Origin: Leptobrachium leishanense
Lineage: Eukaryota; Chordata; Amphibia; Anura; Megophryidae
NCBI GenBank assembly: GCA_009667805.1
Contig: CM019063.1
Coordinates: 408,152,959 to 408,216,958, forward strand
DNA: 64,000 bases
Reading direction: 5' to 3'
Of this stretch, positions 1 through 11,217 are shown piece after piece (the first letter of the stretch is position 1; each line of letters starts with the position of its first letter). Both the position numbers and the translations under genes were made by a program. Under the pieces are notes generated by a model. That model did no database searches. It was not told the DNA's origin and was given only the letters and a program-made list of their open reading frames with translations.

Positions 1-1054
1 TATTGGGGGGCCTGCATTCACCAATCTTTGTGGGCAGAGGGGTTCAGATGGTGATTGGTTTCAAAGCAGCCCCCCATTTAACCTCACTCACCCACTGATG
101 GAGGAGTTTAATTAGTTTACAGTAAGAGGCCTCGGAACATGCACGTACTTCCAGCTTGGTCTACCAACAACCAGTCAATTTTAACAATGCAAAATACTAC
201 ATCCAAATTTCAGATCCGCAAAAATAAACAGTCCGGTCGGATTAACAGTTAAAAAAAAATGTAATTTCTTGACAAACCAAAAATTGCAAACCCAATATTT
301 TGCCCATGCACATACTTCACAAGGGTCAAGTAGAGTGGGAACAGAGTAACCATTTGGCTTATACACTGAAAAATCTATTTTTTTTGTTTGTTTTAGCTTT
401 CCTCTCAAGTCACAATTAATATTATGGGATTCTAAATCAAAGGTTTATCGTAGACGTAAGGAAAGGCAAACTTAACATAGTTAGTACAGTCTATGGAGTT
501 GGTAAGTTTATGACATCTCTGGTTAAGCTTACATGTGACTCGGAATGTAGCCCATGATATTTATAGAAATTATCATGCTTTCTTAAACCCCAGCCTGGCT
601 ATATAGTTTTATTAAAAATACTTTTGTGGTGACTAAGGGGCGAGGTGAAAATGATTATTAGAGGAGTTGGCAGAAATCGCGTCACGTTAACACACTTCAT
701 CATGTTGGACTTGTAACTAAGTACAAGACTTATATTATTTTGACTTTGCAGAATATTCTTTGCATTTTACCATTATCGTCAACATAAAACTACTTGTTCA
801 GTGTTACTATTACATGTGGAAATAACACAGGAAGTAAATGTGTTAATGTAAAATACCATGTGATGTAAATCCAGTAACTTAACCAGAATTTAACAAAAAT
901 AGTACAAGGCTATGATGTCCATTTTTTGCTCGATCTTTGTATTCTGTTTTTGTCCTTTACACTTATTTCCAGTAATCAGTTGATGTACGTTTACAAGGTT
1001 TCCGAGAAGGACATGTGTATGTAAACATATGCTAACTGTACTGATCAAGTAAAC
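1..1054. other. Unassigned AT-rich sequence
   Basis: No coding potential, RNA gene or transposon end is recognisable. Short open stretches occur on both strands but have no protein-like composition. I see no repeat shared with the rest of the window. Confidence 0.5.
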
Positions 1055-1168
1055 CAGAGGTCAGCAACCTTGGCCCTCCAGATGGTTTGGAACTACATTT
1101 CTGGTGAGGCTCAGCCAAGCTAGTAGTAACAGAGCATCATGGGAGATGACGGCCCTTGATCTAGACTA
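1055..1168. mobile_element. Degenerate hAT-like MITE fragment
   Basis: The left part reads 'ggtcagcaaccttggccctc' followed by 'cagatg(g/t)tttggaac', closely matching the left end of the better preserved copy at 10,934-11,069. The centre holds the same 'gaggctcagcca' and 'catgggagatg' words. The right end has decayed and no 8-bp duplication can be seen, so placement in the hAT group rests on the other copy. Confidence 0.5.
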
Positions 1169-1372
1169 ATAAATAACCCCTTCGCTGCTGAGCCATTTCA
1201 CCCCTGTGTTCTGAGCTCATTTTGCCCTTCTTGTACTCATCATGTTTAAACGCATTTTGAAGTCATGTTTTATTATAAGATTCAGACAAATTATATATCC
1301 TTTTTCACGGCAGACTCGGCAGATTCATAATATATCAGTCTATGTATATGTCTGTCCTGTCAGAATGCTGTA
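1169..1372 (-). repeat. TTAA-type dispersed repeat, copy a
   Basis: Begins with 'taaccccttcgctgctgagc' and continues through 'catcatgtttaaacgcattttg'-like sequence into a tail with 'agacaaatta'. The same order of words is seen at 7,311-7,510, in opposite orientation at 27,206-27,378, and in part at 60,000-60,085. The ends resemble those of the element at 59,587-60,375, which is flanked by TTAA. No coding content. Confidence 0.55.
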
Positions 1373-1589
1373 ACAAAAAATTAAAATTTCTATTCATATT
1401 TCAATCATTTACAGCTTCTAAAAAATTTTTTTTTCACATTTTATCACCTAAACCTTTGTGGTTATATATTCTATGGGATACTCTTGTTAAAAATTTAGAA
1501 ATGTGAACCTGTCACTGTATGACATTTTTTGCTTGTATTTTGGTGCATAGTGTTTTATGAATAGTATAACTATGTATAAAACACTGAAC

Positions 1590-2480
1590 TTGCTCGCGGC
1601 GTGGGAAATGTGAAGCGAACGGCAGTGGTATTGGCTCAATTTATATGTAACAAATGAACAATGCCATTAGGAACAAAATAAATGAATAAATAAAAATTAT
1701 TTTAATGTTTATTTTTTTAATTATGTTTGGTATCATTAAAAAGGCCAGATTTTGACCTGCCCAATGACATCTAACATAACTTTGTGGGGTATAAAGAAAG
1801 GACCCTATTCAACTTGCAGTGGTGCAGTGCCTTCTGTTATATATGGATCAATGTGTGAAAACACTTTACACCATTACATTTGGTCCCGGCGTCGGAAATG
1901 AGAAGGTGAGTTAAGGCATTGTTTCCTTTATAAGTAAAAACATATAATGCCACCACCTTAGATATGAGAAAAAAGGTAAATTTTGCATTAATTAATTTTT
2001 CCTTTTTTCTATTTTTACATGTTTCATGGTCATATTTGGTGTCGTTGAAAAGGTCAGACTCTGACCTTTTCAATGAAATCTCACTTGACGTTGTGCCATG
2101 ACAGATGCAGGGTTCTAAAAGACCCCTTGTGCCCCTTGCAACAGTGACGCTTAGGTTTTCAATGAACCGATGCGTAATAACACATTGTGCCATCTCCTCC
2201 ATACATGCTGGCATGAGGGAAATACGAAGGTGAGTTAGTGCAGCATCATTGTTCATGTTATAATTGAAAAGTGAACAATAGTGCTGCATTAAACAAAAAA
2301 GGAAAAAAAGTACTATTATTATTTTAACTTTTACATATAACCTGGTTGCCCTGGCCTTTACAATTATACTCTATACCTATTTTGGTTCAGGAGATATGGG
2401 GGCCCAAAGGACCCCTGTATTTCCCTCTATAGGGAATTCCCACCCCAGTGGAAGTCCCTTACTGATATCATCTTACAGGG
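1590..2480. repeat. Three tandem copies of a ~290-320 bp repeat unit
   Basis: Three landmarks recur in the same order. A 'ggc(g/a)t..gggaaat' word lies at about 1,597, 1,887 and 2,209. An AT-rich stretch follows. Then a 'ggt(a/g)tc(a/g)ttgaaaaggyc' word at about 1,728 and 2,037 leads to 'ggaccc'-type sequence. A related single unit occurs at 21,913-22,100. The minus-strand open frame over 1,837-2,289 lies inside this repeat and is not gene-like. Confidence 0.6.
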
Positions 2481-3008
2481 GGAGGTCCCAGAAGCAGGAC
2501 TGACATCCACGATTTTAGCCCCCTCTCGGAGAAGTCTGCGATCAGTGCCAGATCGGCGTTCAGCAACTGTACCCTAGCGGGAAAGCGGAGGACATGCTCA
2601 GCGTCAATTTTATTGGAGTGTTCACAATCCTCTGAGTGCCCTCATCCCTTTTCACGGTTTGGCAGTGCAGGGACTTGGTCTCACCCAGAGCTAGAGCATT
2701 GAGCTCACATTCCTGATGATCTAGACCCTTGGGAACCAGTTCCCACCAATGGCTCAATAAGCTCTCGGTATTAAGAGCCATTGGATTGTCTGCCTCCCAA
2801 TGGTTAAGTGACAAGCTACAGCTTACAGGAAGCAGCAGCATGTCACAACCAATAAATTCAGAGGCAGCTCAGAGCTGGGTAGAAGGTAAGTTTAAAATAA
2901 AATAAAAATCTTAAGGATTAAAATGAGAAGGGGGTAGAGGGTGTTGAGAGGAATTATTGTTTAACCCCATAGTTTCCCCTCCCTCTCATTTTAACCCTAA
3001 TATATCCC
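2481..3008. other. Unassigned, probably repeat-derived
   Basis: A minus-strand open frame at 2,560-2,841 has ordinary amino-acid composition but no motif I recognise. No splice signals or homologous neighbours support it. The flanks are repeats, so this is probably more repeat sequence. Confidence 0.4.
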
Positions 3009-4916
3009 TTGAATAAGCTGTCTCCTATTTTTAAAATATACTTTTTTCTTTTGCTTAAAGAAAAAAAATTAAAGCTGTGGACCTGTTTTGTGCTATTTGC
3101 TGCCACAAATCATTTAGGTTGCAAATTAGATCTTTCTTCATCTCTGTGTGTGGCCATGCTTACTGCTGTTAGTAGTAATCGTATATTTTTTGCTGTAAAA
3201 CGTGGAGATGCTTTCTTTGGACTTCCCTTAGCATCCCGGTTTCCCCAGCAGATCGCAGGGCAGGTGCCAGGTGTGCCCGAGGTGTTGTGTGGTAGCATGA
3301 GGGGGCAGTGTGAAGAAAGGCAGGGGGTGAGTGAATGCCCGCCTGCACCCGAGTCAACTGGTTCCCCGGACCCCATGCGTGGGGAGGCCGCTGTGCCCAT
3401 GGTGGAAGTGGGTACCTGCTGGCAGTCTGCCAGGAGTAGGGCATAAGGCCCGTCTCTGCCGTGTGATGGGGTGGATCAGAATGCCTGGGAAGGGTGGCAG
3501 GATACTGTGGTGTGCCTGCCTAGACCAGAATCAGGTGTGTCTGTGACGCCATATGGTTGGGAGCAAGGGCAAGGGATGACTGCAGGTCTGCTTGCACCTT
3601 AACCAACCAGGACTCTAGTGCCCCGTGAGAATGGTGTTGATCAGAATGCCTGGGAGGGGTGGCAGGATACTGTGGTATGCCTGCATAGACCAGACTCAGG
3701 TGTGTCTGTGGCGCCACGCGGTTGGGAGGGAGAACAAATGACCAAGGCAGGTTCCTTTAGGGCTGAACTAACTGGGTCAGTGGTGCTGGAGGGAAAGTGT
3801 GGGCATCGGAAGGCCTGGGATGAGCAGGATACCGCGGTGTGCCCGCTTGTGCCATGGGTGTCTGAGACTGTGCGTGGCGCAGAGGGCATACTGGGTGGTC
3901 AGAATGATAGGCCTAGGGTGAAAGAGGGTTAACCAGTGCCTGAACCATCCAGGTTGGCGGTGCCAGGTGAAAGGAATGGAGAGGCGAACATCCTGGATGG
4001 GCAGGATACTGTGGTATGCCAGTCTGTGACCCATGTGTCTGAGGCTGCGGGTAGCACCGAGCGCATGCTGTGTAGTCAGGAGGAAGGGCCTGGGGTGGAC
4101 GCGTGTTGCCCTGTGGGAAAGCCAACCAGATCCCCAGTACCACAGGAAACTGGTACTGGGCAACCTCCCTGTGGAGGAGGGTGGCATACGGATGTATGCT
4201 CATGGGTTACGAAGCAAGGTGTGCTTGATAAATTGTATGATCCAGTGGGGGAACCTGGGTGCACTGGGGGACGGGGCGAGAGTGAGCGTGAATAATCCTG
4301 TGCCCCAACTGTATGGTTCCCCAAAGTCTGAAGGTGTGGGGACAGTGAGAGAAGGGGAGGAAACGGGTCCTGGTTGGGTCCTGGTGACCTCCCAGCCATC
4401 TGCCCAGAGCCAGGCACGATGCCTGACTCTGTTGGCAGATGCCAGGGGGACGTTTACAGGGGAGCATGGCGCTTCATCCGGGTTCTCCCTACCCCCTGCG
4501 GTAAGGATGGTTCCAGAGCCGGCGACTATGTATGAATGTTTTGCGGGCTGCAAGACTGAGGTGCAAGGTGAGAGTGAGCCACATGTGCTGCACCCCCTAA
4601 AGGTATACCAGGAGGGGCTGCAGAAGCACAGGGGCTTCTCCGAGTCTGTGCCATGCTGTGAGTGCGGTGCGAGTGACCCCCTCCCCCTGGCTTGGGAGAG
4701 GTGGGGTAGAATGGTGGAGTCGCCAAAGACCTCCATGGGGGAATGTGTGGGGTGGTTGCAAGAGGGAGTACAAGCGTTGGTGGGCCAGGTACATGGACAC
4801 CTCTGGGTCACCTACTCCAGGTGGTTTGCTCGATGCCAGGGGGTAAACACGTGTTAAGACACACGTGAGAGGCATGATAGCCCCTCCCTTTCCGCGTCTC
4901 CTTTTGGATGGGAGAT
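3009..4916 (+). pseudogene. Decayed ORF with five in-frame protein repeats, beside an LTR
   Basis: One reading frame stays largely open from about 3,009 to 4,295. It is broken by in-frame TAA codons at 3,444, 3,600 and 3,930. The coding register then moves to another frame that stays open to 4,857. Within the first frame a QDTVVC-type word recurs at nucleotides 3,498, 3,663, 3,825 and 4,002, plus a degenerate HTDVC at 4,185. The spacings are 55, 54, 59 and 61 codons, all exact multiples of three, which indicates that selection once acted on protein. Units also share 'VSV/VSE' and tryptophan- and glycine-rich stretches. I recognise no catalytic domain. The block ends just upstream of the LTR starting at 4,939, so it may be the 3' internal part of that LTR retroelement. 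A captured host repeat protein is an alternative. It cannot make a full product now. Confidence 0.5.
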
Positions 4917-4938
4917 GTAGCAGATTAGAGATGTGAGA

Positions 4939-6185
4939 TGGGGCAGATTAGATCTGTATTTCTATCTATATAAGGGTCTGCCTGTGTATATGTGTCTATG
5001 TGCCTGTTTATACATATCTCCTCCATATAGAGTCATATTCATATTTGTGTCTGACCATTTCGGGAGAGTGTCTCTGTGTCCACAGCTGTCGGGAATAAGT
5101 GCTAAAATGTAATTAAAATGGTTAGCTTTCTCCCTTGGGGGGAGGATATAACACGTGGCTGTAAAATGGAATGTCTTTTGTGAACTGACATGTCGTGTAG
5201 CCTATTAGTCACACCTTGATAGCCAACCCGGCACCAAGAGGTAGGTCCTATCTTCAAAGAAGGAAGCACATCCCTTGATCCCTAAGGGGGGTCTGGGACG
5301 AAGATGGACGCCTTTGGGCAATTAAAGATTAATGACGAAGCATACTGAGCATGCTCAGAAGAGGGGAATTCTGGGGATTGTAGGCAAAGTCTCTGCCAGC
5401 TAGGAGGCTGGAGTTAGAAAAAGGCAGCCCTATATATATTCTGGGGCAGGCCCTAGGCTTTGGCAGATCACAGGGGGTTCATGTGTCCTGTGCCATGAGG
5501 ATTTGTCCATGCTGTACATGCTTCTGGCTTCAGCCCCCAGGAGTCGCCGAGAATTAGCTTATTTGACGTGTAAGTAAGACTCTGTGCTTAATCCCTTTCA
5601 TTTATTTGCTGTGTACTGTGTAACTAGCGATTTATTCTAGCTATAATTTTTCCTGTAACCAATGCACTGTGATTCTGTATCATAAATAAATATAACTTAT
5701 TTAAGTCTCTGCTTTTGCCTGATGAGATCCATGCTATCTAAGAGAAGGTTGTTTTAAGCTCGGGTAGATACAAAATTGTGAGTTGCGGTCGCTGGGGATG
5801 ACAGGGATTGTTGTCTATGCAGTCACTGTCCGGGTCTAGGGTAGGCAGACAGCGCGGTTGCTTAGCCCTGCGTCTCTCGCTGCGACGCGCGTAGTGTCCA
5901 TGAGGACTGGTGGCAGCGTAACTAATAGAATAGGAAAGTGAGCCCAGGGATTGTGGGATACGTAGTCATTACCCGCTTCAAGAGAAGACTTGTACTGCGT
6001 TGCAATCCTGGGATCATTGTATCACGCTCTATGTACCTGTTGCGAGAGAAAATGTGCGGGGACAGATAGGTAAGCAAGCGCGCGGGGGCTTGCTGTCCAC
6101 GCAGTCATTATCTGGGCTAGACTAGACAGATAGTGGGTGGCTTAACCCGGCATCTTTCGCAGAAGCGCGTGTAGTGGCTGTGACA
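4939..6185 (+). mobile_element. LTR, probably the 3' LTR of a damaged element
   Basis: About 1.25 kb beginning TG (4,939) and ending 'gctgtgaca' (CA end at 6,185). It aligns over its whole length with the LTR at 29,271-32,860 once that copy's insertion is removed, which fixes both ends. The flanking 5 bp (tgaga and acgtc) do not match. That fits a 3' LTR whose internal sequence lies upstream better than a solo LTR. The start word is partly duplicated just upstream at 4,916. No reverse transcriptase, integrase or primer-binding site is visible, so the Gypsy-versus-retrovirus-like class is left open. Confidence 0.65.
5431..5690 (+). promoter_or_regulatory. Putative LTR TATA box and polyadenylation signal
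   Basis: A TATA-like 'tatatatatt' at 5,431 is followed 254 bp later by 'aataaa' at 5,685. The other LTR copy has 'tataaat' at 29,744 and 'aataaa' at 29,996, 252 bp apart. The conserved spacing fits a U3/R boundary and R-region polyadenylation signal. Activity is inferred only. Confidence 0.4.
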
Positions 6186-6690
6186 ACGTCCATATGACTC
6201 CATGGAGGATCGTGCTGCCGGATCAAATGACTGGCAGGATCTCGCCTTTCACTTTCTTCCCCCAGTCTCCCTCTGCTCCTGGTGGCCAGAAGCAGCGGAT
6301 CGGGCCGTTGTTCTCGCTGCGGGATAAGAGGTGAGGTTTTTTTGGGGGGGTTTGAGCTGCAGGTAACGGATTCTGCAGCAGCAGAATCCGTTACCTACAA
6401 CTCTGAGCTGGTGTTAACGTTTTTAGGTAGTGCCAGCTCTTAGGATCACTTGGTCCTGATGTAGTTACTAACGCTAGTTACTCTGTGCTTGCACTTTGCA
6501 CTCCCCATGTTAGGTATAAGGAGCACAAAGTACAGTAAATTCGCCCTACGTATCGCTAATTAACTAGCGCTAATGGATTTTTTAACCCATTAGCGATTCA
6601 AATGCGTTCTGGCAGCAGCACTGTGACCTCCTTTAAGCTAGCGCTGATGCTAGTGTAAGCTTGAAGGAGGTGATAGAGCCCTTTGAGTAT
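6186..6690. mobile_element. Hairpin-rich transposon fragment (H3 type)
   Basis: Collinear with 11,330-12,085. Shared words include 'actggcaggatctcgcc', 'tctccctctgctcc(t/c)ggtgg', 'ctcgc(t/c)gcgggat' and the 'ctttgcactccccatgtt' hairpin at 6,491-6,533. A further relative lies at 57,001-57,533. The right end carries a short inverted repeat ('cacctcctttaagc' / 'gcttgaaggaggtg'). No duplication or complete terminal repeat is seen, so this is a truncated copy abutting the LTR. Confidence 0.55.
6361..6396. repeat. Perfect 16-bp hairpin inside the H3 element
   Basis: Arms 6,361-6,376 and 6,381-6,396 are exact reverse complements around 'agca'. The same stem word (taacggattctgc) appears in the hairpin at about 37,291-37,323 within another element. 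Confidence 0.8.
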
Positions 6691-7310
6691 GAAAGTGGGC
6701 ACATTACAACCTTTTCTTTACTTATAAGACCATGTATCCCCTGGATTGAATATGCCTTCTCAGCCTCAACGTTACATTTTCTGTGAACCGTGTTGCACAT
6801 TGAAATGTAGGTCATAGTATTGCTTCATTGCTTTATAAATTATATCTTCTCTCCATTAAGCAATGCTCATTTTATACATGGTAATTCATTTGTCCTTCCA
6901 AACTCTGACAACAACCAAATTTCTGTTTTCTTAACTGTTTCCAAAAATGCTTAACTTGTCATTTATTTCCCTTTATTTTAATCCACAGCATACCTATCTC
7001 CAGAACACCAGATTAGTCACCCAATTCTGTTGAAAAGAAACACTTTACTCGTAGTAAATAGTAATCATATTGTGTACAAACAATGATGTGCAGCACTTTT
7101 AATAGTTGATAAAATTTGCTGAAATATGTAAGAATATATGCTGATCTATTGTACACTTTTATCCTGCTTAAATATTACACATTGTAATTGCCACTGTATT
7201 TGCTATTTTTAGACCTACCACAAGCATGTGCCTCCTCCATGGTGTTTGCTTTCTTAATGTAATTTAACACTCAATATATCACCTGGAATTCGAAGGGTCA
7301 TTCCAGTGTA
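6691..7310. other. Unassigned AT-rich sequence
   Basis: No protein-like open frame, RNA gene or repeat shared with other parts of the window is visible. Confidence 0.5.
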
Positions 7311-7510
7311 TTTAACCCCTTTACTGCAGGGCCATTTAACCACAGTTTGCTAAGCTTTTTTGCTTATCACGTTTAAATGCTATTTGAAGTCATGCTTTAT
7401 TGCAGAGCCCAGACAAATTACATATCATTTTTTTCAGCTGACTGGTTAGATTCAAATTATTCCAGTACAACGTTTATATGTCATGTTGCATTAGAAAGTT
7501 ACATAAAGAA
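7311..7510 (-). repeat. TTAA-type dispersed repeat, copy b
   Basis: Same order of words as copy a. It starts 'ttaacccctttactgc', then shows 'cacgtttaaatgc', 'gaagtcatgctttatt' and 'cagacaaattacatatc'. It is diverged from copy a throughout, indicating age. Confidence 0.55.
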
Positions 7511-7781
7511 AGCGTAAATTTAAACTATGCATAATGCATTTTTAAGCAGGGTGGGGTGCAGTTCTGGAGAGCTGAAGATAGGTATCTTGTGTATTAAAAT
7601 AAATACAAACAAATGCAAAGCTCAGCATTTTGGAAACAGGAAAACATTACTGTTGTGAAAACCGTTTATTTCATATTTTGTTTTTATTAATAATATAACA
7701 ATAATAAAGCAAAACAGGCTAATAATATCTTATTCTAAAGGCTTTGTGACAGATTTTAACACACTTTAGAAATAATTTATA

Positions 7782-8690
7782 CAGGGTTATCCAAAGAGAT
7801 CCGAATGGCTGGAGAAAGGTAACCGAACGCTGATTTTCAGCGTTCGGTTACCTTTCTTGGCCATTCGGCTATCCAGAGAGCAGGCAATTCTCCAAACCCT
7901 GGCGAATTGCCTGCACATACGGTGCCTTTTCGGTGCCTGTTCGAGGGCAGTGAAATCCCCATAAAAAAGCACTGCTTCGGCTATTCAGAGAACACAAACC
8001 AGCAGTGAAAGGTTCCCGAAATGCTCTGCCATTCGGTGGTTTAATTCGGCTGGTTTATTCAGACGAATCTCATAGGCTTCAATGTTAAAAATATTCCCGT
8101 TTTAATTCAATATCTAATAAACCGTTCATTATAAAATTCTGCAGTAAAGAGTCTCTTTATTTATAGATATTTTAGGATCTTTTAAGCATTTTTCTGGATT
8201 TTTATTTTTTATTTTTATTTAACTTTTTAAAGTTTACTTATTTTTTCTGTAACAGCCCTTTTTATTATCATTCCCTGGACCTCATATGTAAATTTCACAC
8301 ATTTTCGCTCAGTAGTTTCTTTGCAAACAGCGTTTCTCTTTTCAAACATTCAAGCAAACAAATTTGCTAATGTATTAACTGCCTTCGTCTGCGGTGTCGG
8401 CTTTATCCGGTGGCTGCGCTGTGTGGGATCGGCTCCTGCTTGGGTTTTTCCAGCGTTTTCGGTGGGGTTAATCCAGATGTTTTTGCAGGTTTTCGGCGTG
8501 CATTCGCCGGCTTTTGCGGTTAGTTTTCGTCGGGTTTGCGGTGACTTTTTCCTGCAATTCGGGGAAGCTGTGGTGCTTGCTGAATACACCACAGGGTTGC
8601 CGAAATGGGATCGGCAAAACAAACCGAATTGAAGAGAACGAAAAGTCACTGAACGTGCGGTGACTTTTCGCTTCTCTTTGAATTACCCTG
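7782..8690. mobile_element. 909-bp non-autonomous transposon with 3-bp duplication (M2 family)
   Basis: Starts 'cagggttatccaaagag' and ends 'ctctttgaattaccctg', imperfect inverted termini. It is flanked on both sides by ATA (7,779-7,781 and 8,691-8,693). It contains an exact hairpin at about 7,815-7,857, an AT-rich core near 8,098-8,197, and a right third rich in 'ttcgg' and 'gcggtgacttttcg' words. Related copies lie at 21,451-21,912 (truncated) and 49,708-50,531. No transposase is present; the open frames in the right third are in repeat sequence. The ends resemble the short hairpin MITEs described below, so both were probably moved by the same unknown transposase. Confidence 0.75.
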
Positions 8691-10190
8691 ATATTATTAT
8701 TTATTATTACATGAGAACATAATGTATCCTTTTTTAATCTAGATAATGCATTGAAAGGTTTATTTTTATATCTCTACATTCAATAAGCTGCACCCCATTA
8801 GTGGAGTGCATATAGCTATACGTCAGTGTGTCTTGGTATGAGAGGCACATGCCGACCTAATCTGTCCTGCACTGCTGGAATGCGATGGGAAGAGACAGAC
8901 GTCTATCCGCATGAATCAGAGTACGGATCAGAACGTTGTCACTATGCGTGAAAGTATTTGCGAACACTAAAGTCATGGTGGGATAAGAACACTTAGCTGA
9001 CATGGAATGAAATATTAATGAAATATCAATGGGACCGCATTAAATGCTGATATAGCACTAGCAGTTTAATTTTCTTGCGACGTTTATTCCAGCTATGGAA
9101 CCACTTGGCATGAGGTGAAGGGGGAATCAAATGGCTTTCATTTGTGCAGTCTTTATTTCTCTCCTGTTTGAAGCAGAAGGGCTTTATGATGCCAATGTAT
9201 AATGTTTAATAGACACAGCACATACAGTAATATACCGTATGAGTCATTAATCACAGCATTGCTGAAAGTTGATGTCATATTAAATCGCGGCTTCTTCTTC
9301 TTTCTGTTTCATGCAGTCAGATGTAGAGTTATACATTCGCAAAAGGCTGCTATATTAGAAACAATTTATAAAGGGAAATCAACTCCAGACTTCAAATAAG
9401 CAGCAACATAAGTAGATTAATCTAGCGAAGGCTCTTATTTGTCTGTGCAGACAAATGTTTGTCATCAAGGGAAGTCGATGATGCAAAACAAATCTGACTT
9501 TACAAATTGAAAGTCCTCACAACAACAAAATTCTTCTGCTGGTCAATTAAGTTAGACTATTAAATAAAGCACAATTTAATTAAGTGCAACTCGGCGCATA
9601 TCAGGCATTGCTATCACTGACATGTTTATTTGCGGCTACTTTATAACTGTGGTGAGACGTAAAGTCTTGAGTAGTCCATACTCAAAATATCTAACACAGA
9701 ACACATTTGTTCCCTTTCCAATCTTAATCAGATTAAATTTGTTTTTGATTCCTTTTGATGGTGATAGGACAGAGTTAGGTTTATAGGACAAGACATTCTA
9801 GAACAGACTGAAGACCATTCTTTTTGACATCATTACAGTTGACTCAAATATAGAGTCTTGGGTCTGAAAATAATAGCAATGTCATTCAGTATTAAAGGAA
9901 TTCGTATTGCAGTTTGTTACTGTCTCAAGGATGTATTGTGACATTGAGGACCATCCCACTGAGTTGTAATATTGTTTGTCATCAAATATGTTTTGTAAAT
10001 ATGCTAAATCCTTTTTTTTAAAACTATAAAGACAGAACAATTATCTACATCATATCAATAGATGGACAGAGACTGTGCAAATTGTAGAAGGCTGGATAGA
10101 ATTTGGTTCTTAGTGCAAAAATAAACTGCTACCATGTGCCGCTGCAACTTGAAGCTCAAACACAAAAGTTGCTGCAACCTGGCTGCCCTT
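8691..10190. other. Unassigned sequence
   Basis: About 1.5 kb without a convincing exon, RNA gene or transposon end. The composition is AT-rich and not obviously repetitive. Confidence 0.5.
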
Positions 10191-10262
10191 CAGCAATGTT
10201 AGTATTGATGTCAATACAATGAATATAAAGTCATGACAAGAATATCATTTTTCCCCTTTATT
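10191..10262 (+). repeat. Short copy of the left flank of the 15.6-kb array
   Basis: About 70 bp, including 'agtattgatgtcaatacaat' and 'aaagtcatgacaagaatat', matches 15,593-15,661 almost base for base. No array monomers follow here, so this is a truncated or solo copy of the same dispersed repeat. Confidence 0.7.
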
Positions 10263-10925
10263 AGGAATATAATTTAGCCTAATTTGCAGTAGATGGATGA
10301 GGTAATAGTGGGCACAGGTACGACATGCAAGAAAAACATTATACTCTTTAAAGGGAACAAAAAAAAGTAGTTGTATAATGAAACTGTAAAATTCAGATAT
10401 AAATAAGAATAAAAAAAGTATACATTGAGAAATATATTAAATATGATAAAAATAAAGCATTGGATTTAATGGTAGTGTTGGGAGAAAAGCGAAACAATTT
10501 ACAAGATACGTAACCTTCCTCTTCAGTCGCAAAAAGTCTCTGAATAAAAGCTTTGTTCTTTCGTTCTTTCATCCAAAAATGTGCAAGGTCATCAAGTGAT
10601 TAACCAGTTGTTGGCTTCCCCAGTGTGTCAGATCATATTTCTCACAACTGACACACATTCAAAGGCGCATTCCTATGAGCAGGCCTGCTAAAGATCTCCA
10701 ATATCAACCCTATTCTAAATTCACAAATATGGACCATGTTAGGTATCCCATCAATTGCAACATCGTGAAAGAACTCCCATACACAATATTTCTTCCATTG
10801 AACTCACGTTTCAGGCCAGGAAAGCTGTATTGGTATCTTTTATTTAATCCTGACCCTCAAAATATGAACTTCATCCTAATGCATGTCCAATATTAAATAT
10901 AAGGAATATCACATTTTAAATGTTG
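10263..10925. other. Unassigned sequence
   Basis: No supported gene. A plus-strand open frame at 10,675-10,896 has no recognisable motif or splice context. Confidence 0.45.
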
Positions 10926-10933
10926 CCTTAGAC

Positions 10934-11069
10934 TACGGGTCAGTAATCTTGACCATCCAGATGTTTTGAAACTACATCTCTAATGAAGCTCAGGTACTCA
11001 TTAGATTGGCTGAGCCTCATGGGAAATGCAGTTTCAAGACATTTGGAGGACCTAGGATGCTGACCCCTG
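10934..11069. mobile_element. 136-bp hAT-type MITE with 8-bp duplication
   Basis: Flanked by identical 8-bp copies of 'ccttagac' at 10,926-10,933 and 11,070-11,077. The ends 'gggtcagtaatcttgacc' and 'aggatgctgacccctg' are imperfect inverted repeats of the CAGGGGTCAGCA type typical of hAT transposons. The interior is a long imperfect palindrome. A diverged relative is at 1,055-1,168. Confidence 0.85.
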
Positions 11070-11217
11070 CCTTAGACTGTAATCCTTGAGTACTTGGGAT
11101 ATCACACCCATCCTTTTAATTGTCATATGCATTTGTATAGATACTTTGATCCTTTGGATAGATACAGCGATCATTTGCTACCTAAAAAGGTAAAGCTAAT
11201 TCAGGGTGCTCTAGACA

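Noticed and set aside
1837..2289. 150-codon minus-strand frame
   Set aside because: Lies entirely inside the tandem ~300-bp repeat and has no recognisable domain.
3009..3446. 145-codon plus-strand frame as a real gene start
   Set aside because: Its N-terminal part is AT-rich noise and the frame is interrupted by a stop; only the downstream repeats look coding.
5718..5745. 'ctgatgagatcc' in the LTR as a hammerhead core
   Set aside because: No GAAA follows at a usable distance and helix II cannot form.
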